Of a stretch of DNA of 64,000 bases, positions 8,120 through 19,732 are shown one piece after another. The notes beneath the pieces were generated by a model. It made no database searches, was not told the DNA's origin, and saw nothing but the letters and a program-made list of their open reading frames with translations. Source of the stretch: Psychrobacter piscatorii. Lineage in GTDB: Bacteria > Pseudomonadota > Gammaproteobacteria > Pseudomonadales > Moraxellaceae. The stretch's first letter is position 1, and every line of letters starts with the position of its first letter. The translations under genes were made by a program, and so were the position numbers. Location of the stretch: positions 1-64,000 of the forward strand of contig NZ_CAJHAR010000014.1 in assembly GCF_904846415.1 (NCBI RefSeq), read 5' to 3'.

Positions 8120-10168
8120 ATGCTCATGCGATACCCTCTTCAACGCGATCTCTGTCAATACGACCCATCTCAACGCGATCTCTCTCAACGCAGTAGCCAC
8201 ATACCCGTTACAGCAAAGCTCACCACGCTCTGTCGCCATGTGCCATTATTGAATCAATCTAAAAAACGTTTGCCTGTACTTGCGCTACTGTCAGCGGTTA
8301 TGCTGGTGCCTACTTACGCACAAGCCGCTCTGCCAACAGCCATTCAGGCTGCGTTATCGCGTGCAAATCTGACAGAATCTGATATCAGCATCATCGTCAC
8401 GCCAATAGGGAACAAGAATGCCAGTCGTCTGCCTGCTCCTATTCAGGTGATCGATAGCAGTGATGTTGATAGTCAATTGATGCCGACGACACCATCTAAC
8501 AATACGACTACCAATATATCTGCTGATAAAAATAGTAGCAGTCAGAAAGCGACTCAAAATAATAACAACCATGCCGCCAGTAATCCTGACCAACAAAGCG
8601 CATTGATTACTATTGAAAAGCGCACGATTGAACAGCACGAGCAGAAGATACACGATTATACTGATGATCCTTATACTTATCAGAGTGTAGAAAGCATCCC
8701 AACGGTAGTGCCTGACGAACAGCCAACCCCTGCTAACAATGACAATAACGCAGTGAGCACTGATAAAACTTCTATCAAAATCTCCTTTTCGCCATTATTG
8801 AATCATCAACCTGATGTCCCTCGTACCCCTGCCAGCACTATGAAACTCGTTCCCAGTTTTATCGCTTTGGACACATTAGGGGCAGATTTTGTATGGTATA
8901 CACGCGTCTATCATACTGGTATTGTCATCGGCGACCGTCTACATGGTGATTTAATCATTCAAGGTAGTGGCGATCCAAAAATGACCCACGAGCGTTTGAA
9001 AGAGCTACTGTATAAAGTACAAGCCTCAGGTATTCGCCATATCGACGGTGACATCATCGTTGACAGTGCAATCTTCAAAAACGTGAGCGAAGATCCTGCT
9101 GCCTTTGATAACTCACCTTTGCGCCCTTATAACGCCAGTCCTGATGGTTTTTTGGTCAACTTTAGCACCATTGGTATCAAAACCTACCCCTCAGATAATG
9201 GCCAAGCGAGCTTGACCTATAAGCCGCGACTGGCCAACTATCAGCTGCCTGATAAGATAAATACCCGTGCCGCTTACTGTGGACAGGCAAGCTACAGCCT
9301 ATCGCCGCAGTGGCAAGCGGAGCAGCTAACACTCAATGCCAGCCTGCCAGAGAGCTGCGGCGAGCATGTGTTTTATGTGGCGTATCCTAATGCCAAAGAG
9401 TTTGCAGCACACGTCATTGCTGCCAAATGGCAAGCACTAGGTAATACCCTGAGCGGAAAAGTGATCTCGCAAGAAACCCCTTACAATGCCAAAAAAACCT
9501 CAAAATCAATACATGGTCTCACGGCTATTACCATGTCACCCTTACCTATGGTCAGTTATCCCTCGCTGAACCTAACGCAGCAAATTCATGATATCAATCA
9601 TTTTTCAAACAATGTTATGGCTGAACAAGTGGCCCTATCTATAGGCGCCTATGACAAAGCAGGACCGACTCAATCAAAAGCTACTAATACCGATAAAAAA
9701 GCTGATAGCCTATATCAGTTTGGCACACCTGCTGGTACTGATTATTCTTCAGCCTTACAGACCATCAATCAATGGTGGCAAACCAACCTAAGCACACCGC
9801 CACCTTATTTGACCAATGGCTCAGGACTCTGCCGCGACTGTACCATCACCGCCGCCAATCTAATCGAGCTGTTGACCTACGCTTATGGTCACCCAAGCTT
9901 TGATGCGTATGTAGACTCGTTAGGTATCGCTGGAGTCAGTGGCACCATTGCCGCTCATAGTGAGCGACTACCTGACTCAGCAGCGATTGGCCGAGCATGG
10001 ATAAAAACAGGCACATTAAATAACGTCACCTCAATGGCAGGATATGTCAAAGGGTTGTCAGGTCAAGACTATGTCGTTGTGGGTATGATTAATACAGATC
10101 AAGCGCTCAATCCTTATACAGCAAGACCTGTATTAGATGCAGTACTCGACTGGACCGCTCAGCGCTGA
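8120..10168 (+). CDS. dacB: D-alanyl-D-alanine carboxypeptidase/endopeptidase (PBP4 type)
   Basis: This periplasmic class C penicillin-binding protein trims or cleaves peptidoglycan cross-links. The three active-site motifs are present: STMK (Ser239-Lys242), SNN (about 496) and KTG (about 629). A signal peptide lies at about residues 48-69 ending in AQA, so the first 40 or so residues are unusual and contain QRDL repeats; translation may really begin at GTG 8240. Neither start has a good ribosome binding site. Between signal and catalytic domain lies an Asn/Thr-rich linker of about 150 residues, which makes the 682-residue protein longer than E. coli DacB (about 477). Confidence 0.9.
   Translation: MLMRYPLQRDLCQYDPSQRDLSQRSSHIPVTAKLTTLCRHVPLLNQSKKRLPVLALLSAVMLVPTYAQAALPTAIQAALSRANLTESDISIIVTPIGNKNASRLPAPIQVIDSSDVDSQLMPTTPSNNTTTNISADKNSSSQKATQNNNNHAASNPDQQSALITIEKRTIEQHEQKIHDYTDDPYTYQSVESIPTVVPDEQPTPANNDNNAVSTDKTSIKISFSPLLNHQPDVPRTPASTMKLVPSFIALDTLGADFVWYTRVYHTGIVIGDRLHGDLIIQGSGDPKMTHERLKELLYKVQASGIRHIDGDIIVDSAIFKNVSEDPAAFDNSPLRPYNASPDGFLVNFSTIGIKTYPSDNGQASLTYKPRLANYQLPDKINTRAAYCGQASYSLSPQWQAEQLTLNASLPESCGEHVFYVAYPNAKEFAAHVIAAKWQALGNTLSGKVISQETPYNAKKTSKSIHGLTAITMSPLPMVSYPSLNLTQQIHDINHFSNNVMAEQVALSIGAYDKAGPTQSKATNTDKKADSLYQFGTPAGTDYSSALQTINQWWQTNLSTPPPYLTNGSGLCRDCTITAANLIELLTYAYGHPSFDAYVDSLGIAGVSGTIAAHSERLPDSAAIGRAWIKTGTLNNVTSMAGYVKGLSGQDYVVVGMINTDQALNPYTARPVLDAVLDWTAQR
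8140..8183 (+). repeat. Short direct repeat at the 5' end of the PBP4-like gene
   Basis: TCAACGCGATCTCT occurs at 8140-8153 and 8170-8183, a 30-base period, with a partial third copy near 8185. In the chosen frame it encodes QRDL-type repeats ahead of the signal peptide. Confidence 0.8.
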
Positions 10169-10320
10169 TGGTTTTTCTAAAGCGATGCTTAGTGAGCAGT
10201 AGTAAAGCAGCAGCAGATATTTTGACGAAAGTGGTATGATTATTTGCACGGCAATCATGACTGCTATGTTTATGAATACATTTTTAAAACTTTTATTCTT
10301 ACCTTTACAAAGGCCAGCTT

Positions 10321-10806
10321 ATGTCACGCCAGACACCCAATCTTAGTAAGCCTCGACCGCTTACGTCCAGTCAGCCTAAACTGGCGCAATATATCGGGTT
10401 TTTTGCCATTGGTTACATCCTAGCCAGCGCCATATTTATGATGATTCAGACCAAGATTGCGCTTAACTCGCAACTGGTCATGGTCGTCTCTATCATCGTC
10501 GGTGCCTATATTGCTGTCAGCAAATTCATCAAGCATCAGCAGCGCGCCTTGGCTAAAAATGAAATCAACCGGCTCATGTTTGGCGGTGTTGCAGTGGTTT
10601 GGTTATTGACGGTCCTTTATTTTTTAGCCATATGGTTTTGGTTATTTGATGTGGTTAGCCGTGAGGTATTACTCGAGATGGCCATGGCGCGGCCTTTGCC
10701 CTTGCTCTCTTCACTGGTGTTGATGCTGGTATTCACCTTGGTCAGTACGCGTATCAGCCTATGGGCCATCAACCATTTCTTGAACCCTGCTCTCAAAACA
10801 CTATGA
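10321..10806 (+). CDS. Small four-helix membrane protein
   Basis: The 161-residue protein has four hydrophobic segments (about 25-45, 53-71, 87-108 and 126-150) joined by short basic loops and no extracytoplasmic domain. The ATG follows AAAGG at a good distance. The pattern resembles the ABZJ_00895 family of small membrane proteins known from Acinetobacter, but I could not confirm this. No function can be given. It stands alone between the PBP4-like gene and the DUF421 gene. Confidence 0.75.
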   Translation: MSRQTPNLSKPRPLTSSQPKLAQYIGFFAIGYILASAIFMMIQTKIALNSQLVMVVSIIVGAYIAVSKFIKHQQRALAKNEINRLMFGGVAVVWLLTVLYFLAIWFWLFDVVSREVLLEMAMARPLPLLSSLVLMLVFTLVSTRISLWAINHFLNPALKTL

Positions 10807-10955
10807 GCACACCCGACCATTTACTACGAGCATAACCAACCACCTACAAGGTAATACAAAGTTTTCTCCTACTTATACGTAAAATCCGTTAGGCTAACTT
10901 TAAGCAGTCAAATTTTAGCGGTTATTTGTTTTACTTTATAATAGGAGCAGACATC

Positions 10956-11504
10956 ATGGAAACGGTTTTTTTTGACAACATCGATAAGCTCGGGCGCATT
11001 GTTTTAACGACTGTTATGGTCTACGTGTTGATTGTGTTGGTGACCAAAGCCTCGGGTAAACGCTCGACGTCACAGCTCAATAATTTTGATTGGATCGTGA
11101 CGGTAATGATTGGCTCATTAGGCGCCAGTACCATTTTGCTCAAAAACATCCCTTTCATCGAAGGGGTGTCATCAATATTGGTACTCTATCTCTTACAGTT
11201 TTTGGTGACCAAATACGCCTCTATCTCACCGCAATTTAGCAGTGTTATTTTGTCTGATCCACGTATTGTCTTTTATCAAGGGCAGTTTTTGCCAGAGGCG
11301 ATGCGTGCCGAGCGCTTGACTCGTCAAGAAATCGAATGTGCGATGCGTGCTGAAGGCATCAATAATTTTGATGATATCGAAGCTATTGTCTTTGAATCTG
11401 ACGCCAAACTCAGCGTGATTCCAAAACAACGCCAAGCCGATACGAGTGATGATAATCAGGATGCAGATCATAGCGTATCAGAGACCATTACCCCTTTGAT
11501 GTAG
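10956..11504 (+). CDS. DUF421 (YetF-type) membrane protein
   Basis: The 182-residue protein matches the DUF421/YetF pattern: hydrophobic segments near the N-terminus (about 13-32, 45-62 and 68-86), the conserved KASGKRSTSQLNNFDWI, then a small soluble domain with the IVFYQGQF and AMRAEGI motifs. The family's biochemical role is unknown; some Bacillus members are tied to spores. I chose the ATG at 10956 because AGGAG (10942-10946) precedes it, rather than the TTG at 10926. A 40-residue acidic tail follows the domain. Confidence 0.85.
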   Translation: METVFFDNIDKLGRIVLTTVMVYVLIVLVTKASGKRSTSQLNNFDWIVTVMIGSLGASTILLKNIPFIEGVSSILVLYLLQFLVTKYASISPQFSSVILSDPRIVFYQGQFLPEAMRAERLTRQEIECAMRAEGINNFDDIEAIVFESDAKLSVIPKQRQADTSDDNQDADHSVSETITPLM

Positions 11505-11515
11505 TGATTAGATAA

Positions 11516-11556
11516 TCGAGCACTGATGGCTATCAATACTCAGATTCAGTGCTCGA
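11516..11556 (+). terminator. Hairpin after the DUF421 gene
   Basis: A perfect 11-bp stem (TCGAGCACTGA at 11516-11526 with its complement at 11546-11556) is followed by AATGTAAAAATTTTT. The loop is 19 bases and the T-run is delayed, so it is a moderate terminator candidate ahead of rlmH. Confidence 0.55.
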
Positions 11557-11593
11557 ATGTAAAAATTTTTCAATTTAAAAAATGGTACGTACT

Positions 11594-12082
11594 ATGAAGG
11601 TAAGAATTTTGACTGTTGGTAATAAGATGCCTAGCTGGGTGCAGACGGGTTTTGATGAGTACTTTAAGCGTATTCAGCCTATGCTGAGCACAGAGATTAT
11701 GGAAATTGCCGCCGCAAAACGGGCAAAAAGCCCTTCAGATGCTAATCTAGCACAGTACCGTGAGCAAGAAGGTCAAGCGATATTGGCCGCTCACAATGCC
11801 GCAAGCCGTGAGCAATTATGGGTACTAGACGTCAAAGGTAAGATGATCTCGACAGAAGGGCTAGCTGATAAACTCGCTGATGGCATGCAGCAAGGTGATG
11901 ATATTGCGTTGGTCATCGGCGGTGCAGATGGCGTATCACCAGCAGTGTTGGCAAAAGCCGACGCAAAATTATCTTTGTCAGCACTGACATTGCCGCATCC
12001 GCTGGTACGCGTTGTACTAATGGAGCAGCTATACCGCGCGATGAGTATCAATAATAACCACCCTTATCATCGCGGTAATTAA
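11594..12082 (+). CDS. rlmH: 23S rRNA pseudouridine(1915) N3-methyltransferase
   Basis: RlmH is a SPOUT methyltransferase that methylates pseudouridine 1915 in helix 69 of 23S rRNA on the 70S ribosome. The start MKVRILTVGNKMPSWV, the central VIGGADGVSP (SAM-binding knot) and the C-terminal LPHPLVRVVLMEQLYRA with NNHPYHR are diagnostic. From the ATG at 11594 the protein has 162 residues, near the usual 155. An in-frame ATG at 11582 adds four residues and is less likely. Confidence 0.95.
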   Translation: MKVRILTVGNKMPSWVQTGFDEYFKRIQPMLSTEIMEIAAAKRAKSPSDANLAQYREQEGQAILAAHNAASREQLWVLDVKGKMISTEGLADKLADGMQQGDDIALVIGGADGVSPAVLAKADAKLSLSALTLPHPLVRVVLMEQLYRAMSINNNHPYHRGN

Positions 12083-12290
12083 ACCAGAACCAAAAATGAA
12101 GACTGAATCGAAAAATATCCGTCACGCAATGGATTGAAAAACCTGCGTACGCCCTAATAAATGGAACATGAAATATCCAAAACGCGCGACATCCAAAGCC
12201 TCTCAGACTACGCATCAGCGTGACTATCATCACGACACTGTACAGACACCTATTACCTCTGCTGCAGCATGGGAAAGTGCGTCTGCTATA

Positions 12291-13061
12291 ATGCCCAATG
12301 CGTCTAAACTACCTGCGTTATTTATCTCGCACGGGGCACCTACGCTTGCGATTGAGCAATCTGCCACGACCAGTGCATTGGCACGTATCGGGCAAAATTT
12401 ACCTAAACCACGTGCTATCGTTATTATGTCGGCGCATTGGCAATCAGCAAAGCTCGAGATCAGCAGCAACCCGCAGCCAAAGACGTGGCATGACTTCTCG
12501 GGTTTTTCGCCAGAACTCTACGAGCTTCGGTATCCTGCATCAGGTCAACCAGCGCTGGCTGAGACACTTGCTCAGCAGCTCACCGCACGCGGTATCACTT
12601 GTAGTGTCAATCCTGTACGTGCCTGTGATCATGGAGTTTGGGCACCGCTCAGACACCTGTACCCAGAGGCAGATGTGCCTATCGTTCAAGTATCATTGCC
12701 TCAGCATTACGATAGCATTGCTTGCTATCAATTGGGCGCGCAGCTCGCGCATTTGCGTGACGAGCAAATTCTTGTGATTGGCTCGGGTAATATCACTCAC
12801 AACTTACAAGCGCTACGCTGGGAAGCCGACAGCATCGATCAGGCTGCCAAAGCCTTTAAGCAATGGTTGCTCCAGCAGCTCAAGATAGATATCCCCACTG
12901 CCCTTGACTGGCAGCAATATCCACAATACAAAGACATTCATCCAAGTGACGAGCATTTGCTGCCATTGTTTTTTGCGTTAGGTGCGGGTCAGCGCGTCTC
13001 GGTTGTTCATCAAAGCATGGCGCACCACAGCCTAGGTATGGATATCTATCGTTTTGATTAG
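12291..13061 (+). CDS. Class III extradiol dioxygenase, DODA type
   Basis: The protein belongs to the LigB-like extradiol ring-cleavage family (DODA, YgiD/YcaP-like), iron- or zinc-dependent enzymes that open catechol rings such as DOPA. Metal-ligand and active-site motifs are seen: LFISHGAPTL near the N-terminus, IMSAHWQ, DHGVWAPLRHLYP, and HPSDEHLLPLFFALGAG. From the ATG at 12291 it has 256 residues, close to the family norm. The frame stays open to an ATG at 12168, which would add 41 residues without family likeness. The physiological substrate is unknown. It follows rlmH by about 200 bases. Confidence 0.85.
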   Translation: MPNASKLPALFISHGAPTLAIEQSATTSALARIGQNLPKPRAIVIMSAHWQSAKLEISSNPQPKTWHDFSGFSPELYELRYPASGQPALAETLAQQLTARGITCSVNPVRACDHGVWAPLRHLYPEADVPIVQVSLPQHYDSIACYQLGAQLAHLRDEQILVIGSGNITHNLQALRWEADSIDQAAKAFKQWLLQQLKIDIPTALDWQQYPQYKDIHPSDEHLLPLFFALGAGQRVSVVHQSMAHHSLGMDIYRFD

Positions 13062-13110
13062 CTCATATTTATTAGTGCCTACTTATCTAATTAAAGCACA
13101 CAAACCAAAC

Positions 13111-14604
13111 CTATTTCTCAAAAGCAGGTTTGGTAAATAAACCCGCACGCTCCATCTCACCTGCCAGACTAAATAGCGTCGCCTCATCATTCATACGTCC
13201 GATAAGTTGCATACCAATTGGTAAGCCTTTTTTACTCATACCGACTGGCACCGACATGGCTGGCAATCCTGTGACGTTGCCTAACAACGTGAAGCCCATT
13301 TTTCCTAGCACAGGCGCACTTAGCTTTTCGATCATACCCGAGCTAAAGGCATATCCGCCCATATCAAAACCTTTATTCAGTACCCCAGCGCTACGCATCA
13401 TCATCTCATCCATGCGGCTAGGTGGTAGCACGCCGTGTTTGACCGCAGGCGTCGGTACTGTCGGTGACAAAATCATATCGTAGGTTTCTAATAACAGTCC
13501 CGTTTGATACTGACTGTTATGCCAACCGTGTTTGGCATGAACCAAGTCCACTGCCGATAATGATCGTCCGAGCAGCGCCATATTGTAGGTTTGTGGCTCT
13601 AGGTTTTTGACATGGGCAGTGCCAAACTCGCGCTCGATATTATCAATCGTAAAGGCGGTATGCGCGCAGACCACGACGATAAAGTCATGCCAAAACTGCT
13701 CGATATTGATATTTGGCTCAGCGGGTATTACCTGATGACCCATAGACTCTAATTGCTTAGCGGTTTGCTCCAGTACAGCAAGGACTTCTTTGTCTACTAC
13801 GGTATTGGCAATCAGTGGCTGCTGCTGCAAAGCAATTTTCAATGGTCGCGGTGCGCGCATCGCTGCTTGCAAAAATGTGCCGTCTGGCGGCGCAATGACA
13901 TAAGGCGCACCAATCTCCGCACCACTGGTGGCATCGAGCATCGCGGCACTGTCACGTACCGAACGCGTAATCACATGATCGGCCACTGCACCATCCCACC
14001 CTTCACCAAGATTAGGACCTAATGGATTACGGCCACGGCTTGGTTTTAAGCCAAACGCACCGCACCAAGACGCCGGAAACCGTATCGATCCGCCACCATC
14101 ACCAGCACCTGCCATCGGCACAATACCACTCGCCACTGCTGCAGCACTACCACCCGATGAGCCGCCAGAGCTGTAGCCTTTTTTAAAGGGATTGTGAGTA
14201 GCACCATGTGCTTTTGGCTCAGTCGTGATAATTAAACCAAACTCAGGAGTGTTAGTCTTGCCAAAGGTGTTCACGCCCGTGGCTTTCATTCGCTTGACGA
14301 TTTCGCTGTCTTTTTCTGAGATGATATTGACGCTACGGCTGCCCATCGTGATGAGTTCATCCGCAAAACTAAATGACAAGTCTTTTAGCAGATAAGGCAC
14401 TCCATTGAACACACCAGATGGCAACCCTGCCTGCGCAGCGTTATAAGCGCGCTCATCGAAACGGTGAATAATGGCATTTAGCTTGGGATTTAGTTTATTG
14501 GCCTGATAAACGGCTGCGTCTAATAACTCCTTTGCACTGACCTCACCTGAGTTAACCAGTGCCGCTAAGGCGAGTGCATCGTACTGGGTATATTCTTTAA
14601 ACAT
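13111..14604 (-). CDS. Amidase signature family hydrolase
   Basis: The 497-residue protein has the amidase-signature Ser-cisSer-Lys set: the catalytic Lys in YLLKDLSF, the Gly/Ser-rich stretch [16 protein letters not shown], and the nucleophile loop [13 protein letters not shown]. Such enzymes hydrolyse amides; specificity is not predictable from sequence. It is not GatA in context, since gatC and gatB are absent. I chose the ATG at 14604 because AAGGAAGG lies directly upstream; the frame stays open to 14688. A 9-bp inverted repeat (13103-13134) spans the stop and may help end transcription. Confidence 0.88.
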   Translation of the reverse strand: MFKEYTQYDALALAALVNSGEVSAKELLDAAVYQANKLNPKLNAIIHRFDERAYNAAQAGLPSGVFNGVPYLLKDLSFSFADELITMGSRSVNIISEKDSEIVKRMKATGVNTFGKTNTPEFGLIITTEPKAHGATHNPFKKGYSSGGSSGGSAAAVASGIVPMAGAGDGGGSIRFPASWCGAFGLKPSRGRNPLGPNLGEGWDGAVADHVITRSVRDSAAMLDATSGAEIGAPYVIAPPDGTFLQAAMRAPRPLKIALQQQPLIANTVVDKEVLAVLEQTAKQLESMGHQVIPAEPNINIEQFWHDFIVVVCAHTAFTIDNIEREFGTAHVKNLEPQTYNMALLGRSLSAVDLVHAKHGWHNSQYQTGLLLETYDMILSPTVPTPAVKHGVLPPSRMDEMMMRSAGVLNKGFDMGGYAFSSGMIEKLSAPVLGKMGFTLLGNVTGLPAMSVPVGMSKKGLPIGMQLIGRMNDEATLFSLAGEMERAGLFTKPAFEK

Positions 14605-14781
14605 AACTGACCTTCCTTGGAGAGTAACTGTCGTAAATTTTGGAATACTTATTTCATCAGTAACTGTCAGTTTATTATAAAAAACCACGACTTATGGTTG
14701 ATAAACAAACTCACTGGTCATTTGAAAGTTTTGGTAGCTAGTTCGTTTATGAATGAAATTAATCTTAAATCTCTTTCATAA

Positions 14782-14812
14782 AAAAAACGAACCACTTTTA
14801 TGACTCGTTTTT
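14782..14812 (-). terminator. Intrinsic terminator of ftsK
   Basis: AAAAAACGA (14782-14790) pairs with TCGTTTTTT (14804-14812). Read leftward, the hairpin ends in an eight-T run, just past the ftsK stop. Confidence 0.75.
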
Positions 14813-14836
14813 TCATTATAAACCTAATACTAAGCA

Positions 14837-17800
14837 CTACATTAATAATTCGCGCTTACCACTTTTGCCCATAGAACTGACCAGTCCAGCGTCTTCCATC
14901 GAGTCGACAATACGGGCAGCACGATTATAGCCGATGCTGAATTTACGCTGGATACTAGAAGCTGAGACCTTACGCGTTTCCATAATAAAGGCGACCGCAT
15001 CATTATATAGATCATCATCTTCACCAGAAGCATTAGCCGTACTACCACCGCCCGGACTAGATAATTCAAAGTTGCCTGCCATGTTGTCAATATAATCGGG
15101 AGCACCGCGCTCACGCCATGCGTCACAGACACGGTTGACTTCTTCATCACTGACATAAGCACCATGCACACGATCTGGCTCGATTTGTCCTGGGCCCAAG
15201 AACAACATATCACCGTTACCCAGCATGTCCTCAGCACCGCCACTATCTAGGATCGTTCGTGAATCGACTTTTGAGTTCACACGTAGTGCTGCACGCACAG
15301 GAATATTGGCTTTGATCAAACCCGTAATGACATCGACTGATGGACGCTGAGTCGCTAGCATTAAGTGAATACCCGCCGCACGTGATTTTTGCGCCAAGCG
15401 CGTGATCAGCTCTTCGGCTTGTTTACCAACCTGCATGATCATATCGGCAAACTCATCCGCGACAATAACAATCATGGGTAAGGTTTTGAGTTTTGGCGCT
15501 TGGCTGATACTCACGCTGTCATTCGGTCGCCATAAAGGATCGAGCATTGGATTGCCTGACTTTTCTGCCACGATGACTTTTTTATTAAACTCATTGAGCT
15601 TACGCACTTTGAGCAAGCTCATTAGCTGATAGCGACGTTCCATCTCGGCCACGCACCATGACAAGCTGCTAGCAGCCTCAGTCATATCGGTGACAACGGG
15701 CGTTAGTAGATGTGGAATATCATTATAATTAGCAAGCTCGAGCTGCTTTGGATCAATCAAGATCAGGCGCAGCTCATTGGGCGTGTACTTAAGTAGCATC
15801 GATAATAGCATCGAGTTTACCAGTACGGATTTACCAGAGCCTGTCGTACCAGCGACCAGCATGTGCGGTGCGCGAGCAAGATCAGTAATGATAGGGTTGC
15901 CACCGATATCTTTACCCATCGCCATACTGATTTGTGCTTTAGGGTCTTTGAATTTTTCGGTATTCAACAGTTCAATCAAGCGCACCATTTCACGTTTCTT
16001 ATTGGGCACTTCGATACCGATATACGGCTTACCAGGGATGACCTCGACCACACGCAATGAGGCCATCGATAATGAGCGCGCCAAGTCACGCGAAATACCA
16101 GTGACTTTACTGGCCTTTACGCCAGCCGCAAGCTCCACTTCGAAGCGAGTTACGACAGGCCCTGGGATAGCGTTGACGACGTTAGCTTTTACATTGAACT
16201 CTTGGAGCTTGATCTCTAACAATTCAGATAATTGTTCAAGCTCAGCAATGGTATAGCTAGGCTTACGGTCAGGGTCAGGCTTGTCCAATATAGACACTTC
16301 TGGAATAGGGGTTAGGCTACTGCGATAGGCAGCCGTCTGCATCGAGCGAGATTTTTGACTGAACGCCGCATCGTCACTGATATGCGGCATAACGGGTGCA
16401 CTGGTGTCGTCAGTACTATCCTCCTCCGGCATCATGTCAGTAATATGGTTGCTACTATCACCTTCTGGCACGGCAAAGCTGACAGAAGGTTTAGCTGGAG
16501 CCACAGGTTGCGTATTTGAGGCCGAACTGTCCACTTCCACAGTCGGTGCCACTTTTGGATTGGCAGGCGGCGTATTGGTCGGTGTCATATCCGAAATTTC
16601 TGATACCGATGCAGCCATTTCTACCGATGACTGAGCCATTGTGGCCTCAGGTACAGGCGACGACTCATTATGTTGTAATAGTTCGGCCTGTGCATCAGAG
16701 AACCCATAAGAAGCGTCACTTAGGATGCTATTAGTGGTGTCTGACGTAGGTCTTGATAGCTCTTCTTGCGGAGCTTGCTTATTGACATTAGTTTTCTCAG
16801 CAGGGGCAACTGGCGCTTTTGCAATGGGTTCTGATATATTGCCATGCTCAGCCAACCATGCTTCTGCTAACTTATCGACATTCCCCGTTATATCATCTGG
16901 GTAAGAGTCTGCCGGCTCAGTAATAGCCTGATTGAAAGCTTGAGCATTCGTTGATTCATCCATTGATGGTTGAGTAGCTGTTTCTTGATTAGATAAATCT
17001 GATTGAGTTTCTGTTTCTACCTTTGGTGCTGCCACAGAGGTTTGTACTGCTTCTTCTAATGACACGTCGGTACTGGCTTCACTCTGTACATAGTTAGGCA
17101 CAGTAGAATTATCTATGCTGTTAGTGCTATAAGCCATCTGTTCACGCGCGAGCAAATCATCAACCGTATTTGCATCATTCCACGCAAAGCTTGGCTCGAC
17201 TTTACGAGCAGGCGCTACGATAGGGCTTGATATCGTTGATGTGTTTGTGTCACTGACTGTACTGCCAACCGTAGCATTAGCAGTTGCTGCGGCCGCGTAT
17301 TGTGGCTCACTTTTTTCATCGCTAGACGTAGCTGCTTTTGCTGTCGCCATAGAGGCTTTCACACTATCAGCCAATCCTGACGTCGATAAAAAATCCGACA
17401 ATACATTGCTGAATCTGCCACTATTATCTACTGCGTGAGCACCATTCGCATCGTCAGTTGATTGCAACTCAAGTGGCAGCTGCTCGTACTCAGCTGTTTG
17501 ATTGGGATTATTTTCTGTGACGTTATCAGCGTTTTGTGAGACATTACTTTGTTGATCCGCTTGAGCCGTGTCTTTATTTTTCAACCCTGAGCCAAGCCAA
17601 GATAATGCTGTAATCTTCTGATATATAGCAAGCCAATGGATGTTAAAGGCAAAGGTAGCCGTAATCACGACAAATACCGCCAAGAAAACCACACTCCCCC
17701 ACTGCGATAACAACTGTGCCAAGCGTTCCTGCAACTCAAGACCGATGATACCGCCAGCCACGCTCTCAAGTCCCGTTGATGCAGGATTGGCTACTTGCTG

Positions 17801-18163
17801 AACCAATGCAACCAGTTGTGCAAATAATGCACTGGCGCTCAACAGCAAAAACACATAAGCGACCAGTCGCATGAGCCAAAACGTCGGCTTATTGTCCCAC
17901 CAAATAAGGATAGACTCATAAACCACAAACGCTAAAAACCACCATGCACCATAGCCAAAAAAGCTATAGAGCAAGTCGGACAACCAAGCGCCCGTCTGGC
18001 CACCCATATTGTTAATAGTCGTCATATCACTACTGATGTGCGACCAGCTAGGATCATTGCCTGTGTAAGTCATCAAAATAACAAACAAATAAACAGCCAG
18101 TATTAACCCAAGGAGGGTAAATATTCCCTTTTTTAAATACTCAATAAGCGGTGCTGATATCAC
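14837..18163 (-). CDS. ftsK: DNA translocase FtsK
   Basis: FtsK couples division-septum assembly with chromosome-dimer resolution and terminus segregation. N-terminal membrane segments occupy about residues 10-190. A Pro/Ser/Thr/Ala-rich linker of about 450 residues follows. The motor domain has Walker A AGTTGSGKSVLVN (about 768-780) and Walker B IVIVADEFAD (about 895-905). The C-terminal gamma winged helix (about 1045-1108, with RKFSIGYNRAARIVD) reads KOPS sites. The start is GTG at 18163. The total of 1108 residues is shorter than E. coli FtsK (1329) because the linker is shorter. It is divergent from trxB across a long gap. Confidence 0.96.
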   Translation of the reverse strand: MISAPLIEYLKKGIFTLLGLILAVYLFVILMTYTGNDPSWSHISSDMTTINNMGGQTGAWLSDLLYSFFGYGAWWFLAFVVYESILIWWDNKPTFWLMRLVAYVFLLLSASALFAQLVALVQQVANPASTGLESVAGGIIGLELQERLAQLLSQWGSVVFLAVFVVITATFAFNIHWLAIYQKITALSWLGSGLKNKDTAQADQQSNVSQNADNVTENNPNQTAEYEQLPLELQSTDDANGAHAVDNSGRFSNVLSDFLSTSGLADSVKASMATAKAATSSDEKSEPQYAAAATANATVGSTVSDTNTSTISSPIVAPARKVEPSFAWNDANTVDDLLAREQMAYSTNSIDNSTVPNYVQSEASTDVSLEEAVQTSVAAPKVETETQSDLSNQETATQPSMDESTNAQAFNQAITEPADSYPDDITGNVDKLAEAWLAEHGNISEPIAKAPVAPAEKTNVNKQAPQEELSRPTSDTTNSILSDASYGFSDAQAELLQHNESSPVPEATMAQSSVEMAASVSEISDMTPTNTPPANPKVAPTVEVDSSASNTQPVAPAKPSVSFAVPEGDSSNHITDMMPEEDSTDDTSAPVMPHISDDAAFSQKSRSMQTAAYRSSLTPIPEVSILDKPDPDRKPSYTIAELEQLSELLEIKLQEFNVKANVVNAIPGPVVTRFEVELAAGVKASKVTGISRDLARSLSMASLRVVEVIPGKPYIGIEVPNKKREMVRLIELLNTEKFKDPKAQISMAMGKDIGGNPIITDLARAPHMLVAGTTGSGKSVLVNSMLLSMLLKYTPNELRLILIDPKQLELANYNDIPHLLTPVVTDMTEAASSLSWCVAEMERRYQLMSLLKVRKLNEFNKKVIVAEKSGNPMLDPLWRPNDSVSISQAPKLKTLPMIVIVADEFADMIMQVGKQAEELITRLAQKSRAAGIHLMLATQRPSVDVITGLIKANIPVRAALRVNSKVDSRTILDSGGAEDMLGNGDMLFLGPGQIEPDRVHGAYVSDEEVNRVCDAWRERGAPDYIDNMAGNFELSSPGGGSTANASGEDDDLYNDAVAFIMETRKVSASSIQRKFSIGYNRAARIVDSMEDAGLVSSMGKSGKRELLM

Positions 18164-19732
<1,569 letters not shown>

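Noticed and set aside
8064-8252. Short frame upstream of and overlapping the PBP4-like gene
   Set aside because: It is another frame of the 5' repeat region and lacks a ribosome site; the PBP4 frame carries the domain evidence.
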